From NCBI GenBank assembly GCA_037074765.1, contig JBAMDO010000073.1, forward strand, positions 124,001 through 188,000: a DNA stretch of 64,000 nucleotides, in the 5' to 3' direction. Made by a program: the position numbers and the translations under genes. Source of the stretch: Mansonella perstans. Its lineage: Eukaryota; Nematoda; Chromadorea; Rhabditida; Onchocercidae. The notes under the pieces were generated by a model. The model was not told where the DNA came from, ran no database searches, and saw only the letters and a list, made by a program, of their open reading frames with translations. This document shows positions 26,388-39,575 of this stretch, one piece after another (position 1 is the first letter of the stretch; each line of letters begins with the position of its first letter).

Positions 26388-27326
26388 GGCTGTGATTTGT
26401 TCGACATATCTGCAGAATATTGCATTCGTGTGTTATTCCTTTTCCAATTTGTTTTTCCATTTCCGCTGATTGAAATTAAGTTCAAATCATTTATTTTTCA
26501 AAATTTCCAAGAATACATGTTGTGCCTGCGATTTTTATGTTATTTTTTTAGTTCGTTGTGTTTTATCATACAGAAATCTATTACTTCTGATCTGATAATT
26601 TATTTTTACATGTTGTAATTAATTTCCGGTGTTTCCTTGAATTTTGTCTTCTGTTTCATGTTTCTTAATATTTATATATTCGGTTAAAGCTCACTTCAAA
26701 ATTATATTTTCCAACATCTCAAATTCAAGTACTTGTTAAGTTGGAAATATGTAAGAGTTAACTTACACTTACATGTAAGAGTTTAATTTATATGGAATAA
26801 CATTGCTACTCCATTACTTTTTTAGCAATGTTTAGAATGATATAAATTAAATTAAAACTTAAATAACATGTAAATAATCAATTAAGATGAAAGATGATGC
26901 GCTTACAAGATCTTCTGGAGCGTTAAACTATTTGGTTCATAACAAATGAGAGTGCTGGGATTTTAAAACATAACATCACTATCTTCAAGCTGAACTTTCA
27001 ATTGTATAGTTTTTTCTCCTCATTTTTTATGTTGTTTTTGAGAACGTTTTTATTTAACATTTAAATAGAATGCATGCAAAAAATAAAACGATACTTCGTA
27101 AACACTCCAGAAATGAAAAAAATAAACCTGGAGATTTTTGATTGGAATGATCACATTCCTTAATACAACTTCATACATTTTAAAGCATGCTTAAACCTTT
27201 AAAGTTATCGGAGTAAATATAAGTTTGTTGCTGTCTGGGAAGGGCTAGACAGATCTGCTTGCAATAGTTGCTTCAGTAATGCCAGAGGCTTTGTTTCCAT
27301 TAAGTCCATATTTATATGCTAAATGA
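26388..27326. other. Convergent intergenic interval
   Basis: About 0.94 kb between the stop codons of HMG-CoA synthase (+) and the MPPED gene (-); both 3' UTRs must lie here. The frame at 26397-26618 is T-rich and unsupported. Confidence 0.6.
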
Positions 27327-29620
27327 TCAGTTTTTGCTGTAGCCGGGTGGTAAGGGAATATCGAAGATGATCGGATCATATTCTATCCTTAATTTGTGAT
27401 CGCAAATAGATGCATTGATAAAGGTGGTATAACCATTTGTTGTTATGCCATGCATTTGATGAATATGTCCAAAAACGTGGAACTTTGGTTTGACTCGTTT
27501 TTCTATTGTATTTAACAAATCTGCGCAACCGGCTAATACTCCATCACATTTATTCCAGCTATTGAAGTCACCGTGTCCTAAAATAATTTGCTCAGAAATA
27601 TTGTTTATGATAGAAGAAATGTCGGCTATTATTTTTAGTTATTATTTCATAAATGTAATTTTTAGCAAAAACCAAATCACTAAATGAAGTTTTGTTAGAC
27701 AAAAAAGTTCCCATAAATAGGAATTGTGGCTTATTTTGATAAGATTATTAATAAGTTAAGTAACTGATGATTTTGAACCAAAATGTTACCAAGAGGTGGA
27801 GTATGAGTAATAAGTACATCAACTTCAGAAGGAATAATTTTCCATTTTTGCATTATCGAGTAACCCCGTGAGCGATAAAACGAATAACCCGGCATTGAAT
27901 GCCACGGAGCACCGTAGACTGTCAAGCCATAAATCTAAAGTTATACTTTGTAGAGTACATATAGCTTCATTTAGTACTATATTTTAGTACTATATTTGGT
28001 CACTTGTTATAACAAGAAATAAAAACGACACAGTTGAAGTAGATAAGAAGGATGGAAGAGAGAAGGATGATATAAAATAAATTCTCGAATTTTTTAATAA
28101 AAGAATTGGATGTCATCCTTTTGTATATCATCCATTGATTGATTGACTAATGTTTCAAAATTTAAACATATAGACGGAAAAATTCGATGATACCGATACT
28201 CGGTAGATTTTTTTTTTCAAGAATGTTATATGAAGAATTCTTTTTAATAATTAGCACAGAGGACATTAAGTGACGTTTTTATTGCTAAGTGAATATTTAA
28301 CAGATCTCCCCGTAGATATCAGCGAGATAGAAACTTAAGCAAAAGTAGCAATTACATGTCAAAGTTTGTTTTTTTCTAGCCAAGAATAAACAATTTTCCA
28401 TTTAGCTGAAAAAGCTTCGTATTCATTGCATATCATCTTTCAAATTTTGTGAGAATTTGATTTTCTATTTTATTTGACATCACTTGTTTTGTTGTCTTAT
28501 AATCATTTGTCATTCATCAATTTCTTTTAATACGATAAGTTGTTTATGGTGTGCCTCTGTTCACAAATCGCCGAAGCTATAAGTCACGATAACTCTGTTG
28601 AAGATACACACTGTTTGAGTTGCAATTCGAATCATTAAGTTTAAAAGTGAGCAAAAGGTAGAATACCTCAATTTGTTGATCGCACAGGTAAGAGCAATTT
28701 GTTAACAATTTGTAGGGTTTATCAATACCGAGCATATTTAAGCCAGCAAGCTGCTTTTCATTTAATTCTTCATCATCTTCAAATCCAATTTCATGATTTC
28801 CAGCCACAACTAATTTATGCTTATGTGGTAGGCTTCCTGAATTTAGCAGTGATTAATTGGAACGATTTTCGAAATGATTAGAAATCATAGTTGAATTGCA
28901 GCGAAGAGAAGTATCATATAGTCCAAACTGGAAGTTATTCATAGTTACTTTCTAATCTTATCAAACCTTCTATTGGTGATCAGCAAACTGATTAAATTAA
29001 AATCTGTGTGAGTTAAGCCTGTATAAATGGTAATTTGAACCGAATTGAAATGTACCAATTTGGGCATTAAACTTGATCACTTCACCAATATCACCATAAT
29101 TTGTAAAATCACCGGCATGGATAAGCACATCACCTTCCGGTATTACTGGCAGCACTTCTTCCATCTTCTCGTGAGTATCTGAGATGCACACAAACCGTAC
29201 TTTATTTTCAAAGATCGGCGTATCAAGCCTGAAAATGTTTGTGTCAGCCTGACAGCATAAATTGATACAAATACTTTCAAAATATTTTTTATTTCCAAAA
29301 AGGCAATTTTTTTACTAATTAAGGATTTTAAGGACCAATTTTGATTATAATTATGTGAAACATCACGTGAAGCCGATATGAGCAACGTTTGTTCAAATAT
29401 CATTATTATCATATAATTATGATTTAAATCAGACAAATTAATTTTCATAGATAAAACTTGTTCAGCTTAAATGTATTTGAAATATGCAAGAATGAAGTTT
29501 CTAGATTTACCGCAATGGCTTTACAGGTTCAGAAACACGTCCTTGTTTCAAATATTTGCGCCACAACTCGATTGGTTTATGCGACAGTGAATCAACTGGT
29601 ACAACATTTCGTTCCGCCAT
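27327..29620 (-). CDS. MPPED2: MPPED1/2-type calcineurin-like metallophosphoesterase, complete
   Basis: Five exons on the minus strand in phase: 29620-29511, 29228-29056, 28836-28667, 27934-27790, 27577-27327 (stop TGA); 282 aa, close to vertebrate MPPED1/2 (about 290-330). Metal-binding motifs of the calcineurin-like fold are all present: FVCISDTHEKM (D-x-H), IHAGDFTNYGD (GD), VVAGNHEIGF (GNHE), VLITHTPPLGHGD (H) and HVFGHIHQMHG (GHxH). INAS and IIFDIPLPPGY close the family C-terminus. The family hydrolyses cyclic nucleotides or phosphodiesters with Mn2+/Co2+ in vitro; the in vivo substrate is unsettled. The GHIH histidine, replaced by Gly in mammalian MPPED2, is kept here, so normal metal binding is expected and the protein is nearer MPPED1 in this respect. 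The split between MPPED1 and MPPED2 cannot be settled by eye. Confidence 0.92.
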
Positions 29621-30560
29621 GTTTGTCCAATTTTTCTTTCAATTTTAAAAGAAAATACAACCTTTTTTCAAGTAAGAAGATTTTTCATCAGTAACTATGA
29701 ACAAGTTCTTGAGATCTAACATTAATCTAAATAGTTCCTTGTAAAGATTGGCTTTGATTACCTGAAATTTTACTTTTGTTTGATATAATCTAAAAAATCT
29801 GTCATACATAATCATTGCCATTTATCTTGCTGTCACAATGAACAATTAGTGCAAAAATAAAATCATAGTCGCAGTTAGGCATCGCTGAGATATACATAAA
29901 CTTGCCGCAGTACACGATCAATTTATTACTCAATTTATTTTAATTGTCGCTTCCATTCATCAAACAAGAATTCAGTGAACAATAAATTTCTCATTTCGCT
30001 CAATATTTTTCGTAAAAACAAATGATGTTGAACAAGCGAGTGAGAAAATTAATGAGATGGAATGACAATTACAAAGAGTTGCGAAGTATTTTACACATTT
30101 TTAGTAAAAGCTCTCGAAAGTGAAAGCTTTATCGAATCAAAAAAGCTCAATAAGGCTTTCAGTGAGATAAAATGATTGAAAATAAATTTGGCTAGCAAAG
30201 CTGATAGAATAGCATCTTTCATTTATTTATTTTACTTCGCCAAACAAGATTTAATATTGACAAAATTCAGAAAATGAAATAAAATATGTTGGAAATTCTT
30301 ATATGAATTAATGAAGAGAAAGGCGTATACTGACATTACAATGATTACTATGATTAGATAACCAGAAGAGATATTTTAGATTGTTATGTCATTTGATATT
30401 CCAATGCATAGATGTTACTTTTGGCAAAATATCATGTGATCGATAGTGGATTCATATTGAAATTCAAAAATACATAACAGATAGCGTTAATATGATAGAA
30501 TCTTGATTTATTTTAATCACTTACGATGAATCCAATTATTATTACTACTTTTAAATTTAC

Positions 30561-30581
30561 AAAAAAAAAAAAAAAAAAAAA
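30561..30581. repeat. Poly-A run (21)
   Basis: Uninterrupted A run in intergenic DNA. Confidence 0.9.
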
Positions 30582-31311
30582 GAAAACCCTCATGGAAACG
30601 ATATGGAGACGAAATTGTCATCAGACGACCTGCAAAAGACGATCTATTTTATGAAAGGAAAAGAAAAAAACAAGTAGTCCTTCCGCAAGTTCAAAACATT
30701 ATCTACTTAATAGTTACTTCGTCAAGCAGAAAAAACAATGTGATATCGCAATCTCATTTCATCGGAAAGATGAAAAGATCGTCTAAAAAATCATCCAAAC
30801 ATTCGATCTAATCACCATTTTGCATTCATTTACTATGTAATGAATTACTGCGTAATAATACGAATAGTACAAGCAAGAAAATGAAAGAGAATTGATTAAA
30901 ATCAGAGAATAAGAAAAGATGAACAAGAAAAATAAATGGAAAACTGATTAGTGCCAACTAAAAACATTTTCAATAAAATAAGTGATTTATGTTTAATTTC
31001 TTTTTCCATTAGAAGAACCGGAATTCCAGAGAGAAAAAAAATCATGACTTTTCCCATTAGATTCTCACACTAAACACAAAAAATTATTTTTTAGTTCCTT
31101 TTGTAAATATCTTATAATGACTTAGCAGTAAACAATCGCATTTGAGACAAAGAATGAGGTGATATCGAGAATTGTCATTTTATTCTGTACATTTAACTAA
31201 AATAATTACTTTTGTTGAGCAAAATGTATGCAGCTTGGATAATCATAATATCCATACTTGGAAAAATAAGAAAGAATGTTTTGTTTCAGCTTTGTCCTCA
31301 AACAATCACTA

Positions 31312-31314
<3 letters not shown>

Positions 31315-31345
<31 letters not shown>
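31315..31345. repeat. Poly-A run (31)
   Basis: Longest homopolymer in the window. It creates spurious poly-Lys and poly-Phe stretches in open frames on the two strands. Confidence 0.95.
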
Positions 31346-31346
<1 letters not shown>

Positions 31347-31683
31347 AATGTCTTTTACTTCAAATTGAATCGTTGTTTGAATTACCAATCGTATGCATTT
31401 GAAATATAAATACAGTAATATGATTAAAAATAAAAAATATCATAATTTTTCCACTATTTTTTTAGATTCATATTGCAAAGCAAATAGTCAATTCTGAATG
31501 AGTCACGGAGTGAAATTTTCAGTTTTCCATTCGCCCTTCCTATTTTCCGTTGTTTGCTGTATTCTTATCACGCATATTTAATTGAAATCTAACGATTTAT
31601 TATTTGAAAAAACTCATCTAAGCTACACAAGGATACTGAAATATACAACAAATAAGTAGCGTAGATGATAATTTATAGGCAGT

Positions 31684-31739
31684 AGTGATAGTTATTATTG
31701 GTAGTAGTATAGTATAAATAGTAATAGTGGTAGTAGTAA
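31684..31739. repeat. TAG/AGT trinucleotide-rich stretch
   Basis: Degenerate run of GTAGTAGTAT and AATAGTGGTAGTAGTAAC type, a decayed microsatellite. Confidence 0.7.
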
Positions 31740-32509
31740 CTGGATAGCCGGATGTTTTTGATCGTCTCCAAATCAACATTATTTTTCATCTGTTAAATTT
31801 AACAATAACAATGATAAATTATCGATTGACAATTAAAACATTTTCATAAATATTTAATTCGTTTTATTCGTGCTACATTTTCTTTAACCGGTTTGCGCAC
31901 TTACGCATTTTATATGTGGATATTTGAAATATCCGTATTATTTTAAATTATTTAATCGATCGCTACACAAGATTTCCTTTCGTCTACTTTACTTTTCAAT
32001 TAATTACTCATATTTGGTTAAATTCTTCTTGCCTGTTGATTCAAATAAGCCATCCAAAAATGATGTCACTCGTTCAAAACAAATTAATAAGAAAGCAATT
32101 ATAAAGATACTTATGAATAGGCGAATACGTTCATTAGTTTTGTTATACCATTTTACGTTTACTTTATTTATATAAATTCAAATTGCCACTTCGTCTCGCT
32201 TTGTAGAAATAATACGATCTATAAATTCTTTGGAAAAGAATATGTCGCTAAGAAATTCAAACAAAATTATTTTTTCTTTGCCCATACAATAACACGATTA
32301 ATTTTTGTCTTCAAAATATACAATGAGAAATGAATAAGTGAATTTATTGAAGAAATTGTTAAATAAAGATTTCCATAATTCGCTACGACAAATCGAATGT
32401 AGTGTTTCTAACAGTTTTGTTTATATTTTTACCCGAAAAAAAAAAAAAATACAGAATAAAAGCATTCCTTAATGTCACCAAAATCTTAATTGAATTTGGA
32501 AAATATTTA

Positions 32510-32530
32510 TGGTTTATGAATCATAAACCA
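32510..32530. repeat. 21-bp palindrome
   Basis: TGGTTTATGA-A-TCATAAACCA: perfect 10-bp arms around one base. Confidence 0.85.
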
Positions 32531-35500
32531 GGATGACAAATTCGGCAAACAACAAATATATTAAAGGTACGGTAGAAATAAAAATGCTTTACTTGAACAG
32601 AGAATAGCTATTTAAAACAAATGCAATGAGTTTTTGTTGTTCATAACATTTCACTCATTGTCATCACAATGAGAAGCTGAATTGCTAAAGAAATTATAAT
32701 AGTAAGGAAGAGTAAGAAAAACGGTAAAGTAAACTTCTAAGCTTAAATTGTTATCAAAATACCAAACAAAGTTCATGGAATGAAGTACGAGCAGTTTGAT
32801 AAATCATTGAAAAGCAAGGAAAGAGAAAAAAGATGAAAAAACTTCGAGGAAAAATTTGCGCCTGTGTTGTTGGAAGGGACGGTAAAGCATATGACGTAAT
32901 GCTATAGAATCTCACAGTAATATATAAGCTCTTTTATCACAACAAAAATAATGGTTCTTCATAATGAATGCAAAATAAGCGACATATTCGAAATATAATT
33001 TTTGCATCTTAAAATTGCCATTAGTAACCAGTTCAGAAATTTTACACTCCTACATCCTTTCTCTTATTCCTTTCCTATTATTTGCAAATTTTCTTATCAA
33101 GATAAAATAAGACATCAATCCAGACTAGGAATTTTAAAATTTTGAAAGAAATCATGACTTTTTAACAACTTGTTTACAATTAAAAAATATTTAACATTGT
33201 GGAAAACATCTTGTTTGAGATTTTTTACTGATGAACATTTGAAAAATGTTAAAATTTGGAATGCAATCGTCGCAGTTGTTTCAGATTAGAAATGAATTTT
33301 AGAAAGATTCGTTATCTATTATGTCGGAACTGGTTTTTTTTAATAGATGGAACAAACAAATTGGATACGTACACCCCAAAAAATCTCTGAAGCTGCATGT
33401 GTTTTCGCGAAGAAAGAAAATTTAATTTTTTATGATTGAATGAACACATAATGGAGTAATGAAAAATTTTCTTTTTTTGCTTTTCCACTTCTAATTAATC
33501 TTTGCTAATTTTTTCAACATACATTTGAAATTAGGAAAAACAAATTTGTGCAAATTTCAAACTTATCACTTATGCTTATATTTAGAAATAAAAAAAATCA
33601 TTGTGTATTGGATCATAAGATATTCTATTCAAGTTATTCTAATGGTATATGGCACTAAAAGAATTTAATTTTTGTAAAATGAATCAAAAGGAAAAAATAG
33701 ATTTTCTGTAGCTTTCTGTAAACATAAATGTTTTGTTGTAAGAAACAATAAATTGTAAAACATTAGAGAAATCAATATTGAAAGTTGTCCAAGTATCAAT
33801 TGTGAAATGTCACCCATGGATGTATATATGCATGTATGTATGCATTTTCTTTACATAATGATTAACTGACAGAAAATTAGCTGTAATTCAATGTTTGCAA
33901 ATTATTTTTTCGAAGTTTTGTTAAATGGATATCGGAAATAATTTGTTTTTCTTCCTCTCTTTAGTTTGGCATTGACAAGCAAGCATGTAAGTTCATGCAG
34001 CGTTTAATGTTCAACAAAACAGATATGTGATGGTAGCGTACATTTGTGATACTTACTGGAATGATTTTCTACTTCTACATTTGTACTTTAAAAAAACAAC
34101 ATTCCATATTTATCATTTAAGCTATGAATGAAATTAAAAATTTCCAGTTCGTTATAAATTCAATTCGATGTTATAAAACGAGAATATAGAAGCTTCTTAA
34201 CAATTCTCGCCAATTACTTCCTTTCTTTTTACACCAAACTGAGAGAAAGGAAAGCTAAACTGTATTGAAAAGATCTCAAAACTTCAGTGAACCTGAAATT
34301 GAGAAAATTCAGAATGTTATTTCTCACAACATTCTTTCAAATTTTTCTTTGTTTCAGTGTTTTTATCACTTTCTTTTTCACGGAAATAATTTTTTTTCTC
34401 ACAAATCGTTTTTCTTTGTCTATGAAATTTCAAAGACGTAAATTCTTAAATATTATTACAAATTGTTTTGGCCCAATTAATCAGAATGTTTGCTTGTCTA
34501 AATCGATGGCTTTGATAAATTTACCTTTTCATTTCACTGTAATAAAGGATGTTGAAATAAAGCATCAATGTTCACTTCATTTAGTTGGCCACAAAAATCC
34601 ATCAGTTTTTGTGTTGAACAAGATAATTTAATTTTATAAAAAAAAAAGTCGTCCTTCTTAAGGATAAATTTCATGACCTAGATTCATTTCACCTATTGAT
34701 AGAAATTAATATGAGAAAAAGAAACGAAATGAACAAATTCAGGTCACAAAAATATGAGAAAAGGAGGGATTCCAATATACAAATAAAAAAATTAGGAAAA
34801 AGGGATTATCGCTTCTGACATTTGGCAAAAATTTTTTTCTAGCAACTTCCATCACTCTAACTGAATTAATTTTGTTGTCACAAAAGCTAACGCAAAGTTC
34901 AAACACAGTGACTCAATCATCTTCCCTTTAAAAATAATATTTGCCCCATCTATCCTGGAACATTTCTAACCTTTGCTGTTTATTGTAGTTTCAAGTCATT
35001 CCATTTACTTCATTATGTAGAGTACCAATGACATTTACTGATTTAAAACATTTTGATTTTTCTGCTTTTTGAATTTTGCTTTGCAAAAAGAATCGAGTAA
35101 ACCTTTCCTAAAACTGAAACTGATTCCTATCTCGAAATGCAATTTCAAAATTTACTGAATCTGTTATATGAAGAAAAAAAATTTCTCTAGTTAGGTCTAC
35201 GATGATTTTCAATGCAAAAATTCAGCTGAAAAATATTAGAAAAGAAAAAAGTTAAAAAATAAACCGCTCTTCCAAAAAATCTGTTCACTATTTCTAATAG
35301 TGATCAATTCCTATCTAACTTAATCAAAATCAATGATCTAATTAACAATGGAAACTAAAAAAAAGTGGAATATTGTACCATGATATTTACAGAAATATGT
35401 GAGAAGCAAGTAACTAATAGGATCTTTTGTTACAAAATGTACTATATAATGAATATAACTGAACACAAAATGTTTTAGTAACTATTGGATGCATCGAGCA

Positions 35501-35871
35501 ATTTTAAATTTAAAGGATCACAAATTATTTGAAACAATCAAGAAAAGAAACGGAGTTAAAAGATTTGGTTGAGCAGATAAAACGATTCGTCATATCAACA
35601 TTTGAAATCTGTAAAGGATGAAGTGAAGGAGGAGATGAAGGAAGTAAGTGATGATAACACAGATTTGATTATTATTACATCCGTTTTCCACGCTTATTCC
35701 TCTTTGTTTGAAGGTTTTCAAATATAAAACTATGCACCAACATAATCGATTAGTCAACCAATGAAATTCAAGTAGTCAAAATACACTAATTAAACTAACT
35801 GACAAATAAAATAACTAAAAATGTCCCTGCAGTGATATTTGCTTCTCACATCGCTTCATCACCGACAAAAA

Positions 35872-35934
35872 TACAATGAAATAAACCGTGGAAAACGGTT
35901 TATTTCATTGTATGGAAAACGGTTTATTTCATTG
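35872..35934. repeat. 17-bp perfect inverted repeat plus a second right-arm copy
   Basis: Left arm TACAATGAAATAAACCG (35872-35888), 7-base spacer TGGAAAA, then its exact reverse complement (35896-35912). Spacer and right arm are then repeated (35913-35934). Confidence 0.9.
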
Positions 35935-37285
35935 CTACCATTGCCAATCTATCATACATTGGTAATTCTGCCATGCTTCTCCCATAGACTGCCTTATTTC
36001 ACATTTCGCATTTTCAGCCTTTCGTCGTCTTCTATAATTTGCGTTTGTTAAATTAGACCAGCTACTGAAACCAATGTCATTGTTTCTCAGCACCAATAAT
36101 TTGAGCATTTCAGTAGATGATCAACAGTTAAACTCAATTCATGTATACTGATAAATCAGTATCCTTGATCATTCCAAAATCACAAAAGCATCCTTTCAGA
36201 AAAACTTGCCATGAGGCATAAATTTGGGAAAAAATTCAAAAGCCGGCCAAGTGCAAAGACAAACTCACTTCTTTATCATTTATCACACTTGGATGAAATG
36301 ATCGAAATAGCCTGAAGTAATACGTTCCATTAAATTACACAATTAGTCAACATAAATTACTAAAAGAACAAAATCAACAAATGAAGCACAGTAAAATTAA
36401 CAATTTCGTAAAAAAAAAAGTTGCTGATATTCCATATGCACATCGAATGTCGATTTGCACTAAACATTACAACTTTAATGAAATTTTAAAAACAAAATTT
36501 AGTGACCTGCACATGTAACTGCTATAAAAACATGAGGACTGCTACGAAATATCTTAGATGAGTCTATACTTTTATGGAAAGAGCGACGAATTTGAAGTAA
36601 AACAATGAATGAAACTGAAACTCTATTTATTACTATTCAATTTAATTTATCCCCGAAAATTCCGAATGAGTTCCCAAATCAAATAAAGAGATTTAAAATA
36701 AATCTTCATCTGAAACATTTGATTCACCCAAACTATGCATTCCAAATTTGAAGATGCTTGAGTTTCACGTCTAATACTTGACCTATGATGAAAAGCAGAT
36801 GAAAATTTCACTTAAAACGATCTATTCCATGTACAATATTTCATGGTTTGAAAAGATGTGCAACGTCTTTAAAAGCGTTTAGAGTAATGGCTCCTTTTTT
36901 TGAAAGGGGACTGCTTTAGTTATTTTATTTGTAACAGAAGCCACAATGTTAGGAAATAAATTTCATTAATTAAAAATAACCAAATTTCTTTAAAATATTA
37001 GTTAGAAAAAAACCTGTAGCTGCATCACTTTCCTTTCAATCTATATTTTATTCTAGCAGATCACCGGTTGGAGACTACTGGTGCACATATTACCAAAATT
37101 TAATTGAAACCATCTGTACGTAAATATTGTTATTAAGCTGCCCTTACTAGAACTTTTTTTTTTGAAAAACGACCACAAATCGAAATTTCTTTCTTCCGCT
37201 CATTAACTGTATTCCAATCCTTTTAGAAACAAATCCTGTTTGACCAAACAAAATTGAAAATTTCACTCATATAGATTACATGCAT

Positions 37286-38840
37286 TTATAATGCTGCTGC
37301 CAAATTGTTGTAAATTTCTCGTTCAACCTCGCTCAATTTATCAAATTTCTTTCGTAATTTCTTTTCTCGTTTTTCGGGTTCCAAATCAACATATCTGAAA
37401 AAAAATTTCAAAAACAGTAATATACAAATTAAGAAGAAAAAATGGAAATTAAGCACTGAAGTTATATCTACAACTTAGGAACAAATCATACAAACGCTGC
37501 TTCAGGACACAGAACTAGAAATTTTTCGACAATTTCATTTCTGCTTATCATTGCGTATCGCCTTGGACCACATACTACCTACTGGTGCAGAAAACTCTTA
37601 GAATATAAAACTCGATCCTAACATATTACTAATCATATCTATAAGTCACAATATAACTTACTTGTTAGCCATACTAATTGCAAAGAGATCAAAAGCAGTT
37701 TTTGGCACTTTCTTCTTAACGGATCTGTTTATTTTTATCCCTCTTGATTGACCAACTTTTATCCCTTTTGATTTACTAATCTAAATTTGAACAGTTATTT
37801 CAAAATTCCATTGAAATATTTCATTATTAAATTAGAAGCTTATTTCCTTCATAAATGAAACAGTTAAATAATAACATGGATGTAATAAAAATGTTGTAAA
37901 TTACATCATTTAGTTAATACGATAAATGAATAATATAAGTGAATACAAAGTATAAGGTATAAAATACAAAGATAAAAATATGCTACTAAAAGCCAGCGTG
38001 TAAAGACTGCAACAAAAATGCATTTAAATGGAAATTTTGCTTGAGATTATCAATAACTTACAGCTTTCTGTGCAATCGAGATTGCATTATCCACATAATT
38101 TTCATGTGCCGGCGTTAATTCTTGGTGTGTTTCTCTGAAAAGAGACCATGGAATGCTGGTAAGTGAAAACATTGATGAAATGTTAAGCGATTATACTGCA
38201 ACTTACTTCACTGGAATTTAAAAAAATTCACCTATACGCATGCAAATCTGACAAGTACTTTTCCATTAATTGTAAAGCTTCTTTTTCTGCTTCTGCTTTT
38301 TCAGCTGCATTTGATTCATTCTTCCAGAATGCGCTCACATTCTAAAAATGCTTAAATCTCAATAAAAGATGGAAGGATAAAATATCCTTAAATTACCCAA
38401 ACAAAAAAATATGAATCGAAATGACTTTTAGGACTTATGCTTCAGGTTGACAGAAATAACTCTCACTGAGAGAATTTTTTTATTCTTTACTTTCTCCTTT
38501 CCTGTGCGAATTTTTTTATGAGTCTCTTCCCAAGACAACATCACTGAGTTACATCGCTAAAATTAATCATCGAATGTCGGATTCAAGTAAGAAAAAATCA
38601 TTCTAATATTCTAAATGCGTTCTATCTTCTATTAAGTCAAGCAACAGCTAAAAGCTTATCAGCACGACAATATCAATTATTTTCACCATACGTTTAAAAA
38701 GTGCTTAATTGACATTAAAGAAAATCAGTAAAAACTTATCAAAATGACAATAAATTTACCGATGAAAACCTGCTGTGTCCTGCTTTTCGCATAAATATTG
38801 AAAATGCATTCGGTGGCCTTTTAGGGAATTTCGGATCCAT
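37286..38840 (-). CDS. TFAM: Two-HMG-box protein, TFAM/HMG-5-like candidate
   Basis: Five exons on the minus strand: 38840-38760, 38341-38232, 38134-38062, 37780-37662, 37394-37286 (stop TAA), all in phase; 163 aa from MDPKFPKRPPNAFSIFMRK. Box A has KRPPNAFSIF, FWKNESNAAEK and a long helix to AYRETHQELTP. A linker ALTPAHENYVDNA-type helix and a basic stretch (SKSKGIKVGQSRGIKINRS) lead to a shorter box B, VPKTAFDLFAISMANKY then KFDKLSEVEREIYNNLA. Two boxes joined by such a linker, with the ELTP block after box A, resemble mitochondrial transcription factor A, which packages and transcribes mtDNA. Against this, the protein is short and no targeting leader is in frame; a basic Cys/Ser/Leu-rich frame just upstream (to 38900) is one frame out. 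The N-terminus is therefore unresolved. A nuclear HMG protein is the alternative. Confidence 0.6.
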
Positions 38841-39575
38841 TGCAACACTATGACCTTCTTCCAAGAACGCATGCAACAACTTAAACAATCATGAATTCTC
38901 AAGCAAACAGTACTTTGTTTAGTTTGGCATATCATATTCATTCTGTTCAGCTGAAACTCTCTCCCCGCAAGGCACTTTTTTGAGCATTCTCGAAAGTCCG
39001 AAATATATTCTGAATGTTCTGCAGAAAATAACAACCCCTCAACTGAAAACTAAAACTAACAATAAAGTCAAAAATATTCGCTAAATGCCACTAATAAACA
39101 CATGCATTATTACTAAAAAAATTTCACTGTGCGTTATCTTTAAAAAACTCCTACTGCACTGATTAATATTATTGAAAATTTTATTAAAATCGTAAAAAAT
39201 CTGACTTCAAAAGCAGTCGATACAGTCATCGTCGATAATATCGTTGCTTCTTTTAAACACCTGCGTAAATCAGTCTTAAGCATCCTAAATGTTTCATACA
39301 TGCTAGAGGCTACACAAGAAATGTCGTTATAGTTTCTTAAAATTGTCATTATTTTCTATATTGCCCACATATTTAAAACAGGAAACACGGTGCTTATATT
39401 TAGAAATTAGCAATCAACCAGTAAAGAGATCTATTACTGAAGAATACGAGACAACTAAATCCGTTTTAAGATTTTATCTTCTTAAACGCTTTTCTAACTG
39501 TTTAAAAACGGAAATGAAGCAGTTAATAATTCCAAAAATAATAACTAAAAATACCGAATAAAAAAACTTAGAAAT
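38841..39575. other. Interval between two minus-strand genes
   Basis: About 0.73 kb. It contains a Cys-rich open frame (39034-38756) that overlaps the first TFAM-like exon in another frame and is preceded by a TTCTGCAG acceptor. This could be 5' UTR, an alternative leader or a frameshifted leader of the HMG-box gene. Confidence 0.4.

Larger units (their letters stand above)
29621..37285. other. 7.7-kb interval without a supported gene
   Basis: AT-rich DNA with long A runs, a TAG-type microsatellite and two clear palindromic elements. Frames such as 34287-34631 are T-rich and unsupported. It probably includes the promoter of the MPPED gene. Confidence 0.5.

Noticed and set aside
34287..34631. 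114-codon plus-strand frame
   Set aside because: T-rich, Phe/Leu-rich, no splice partners, no recognised motif.
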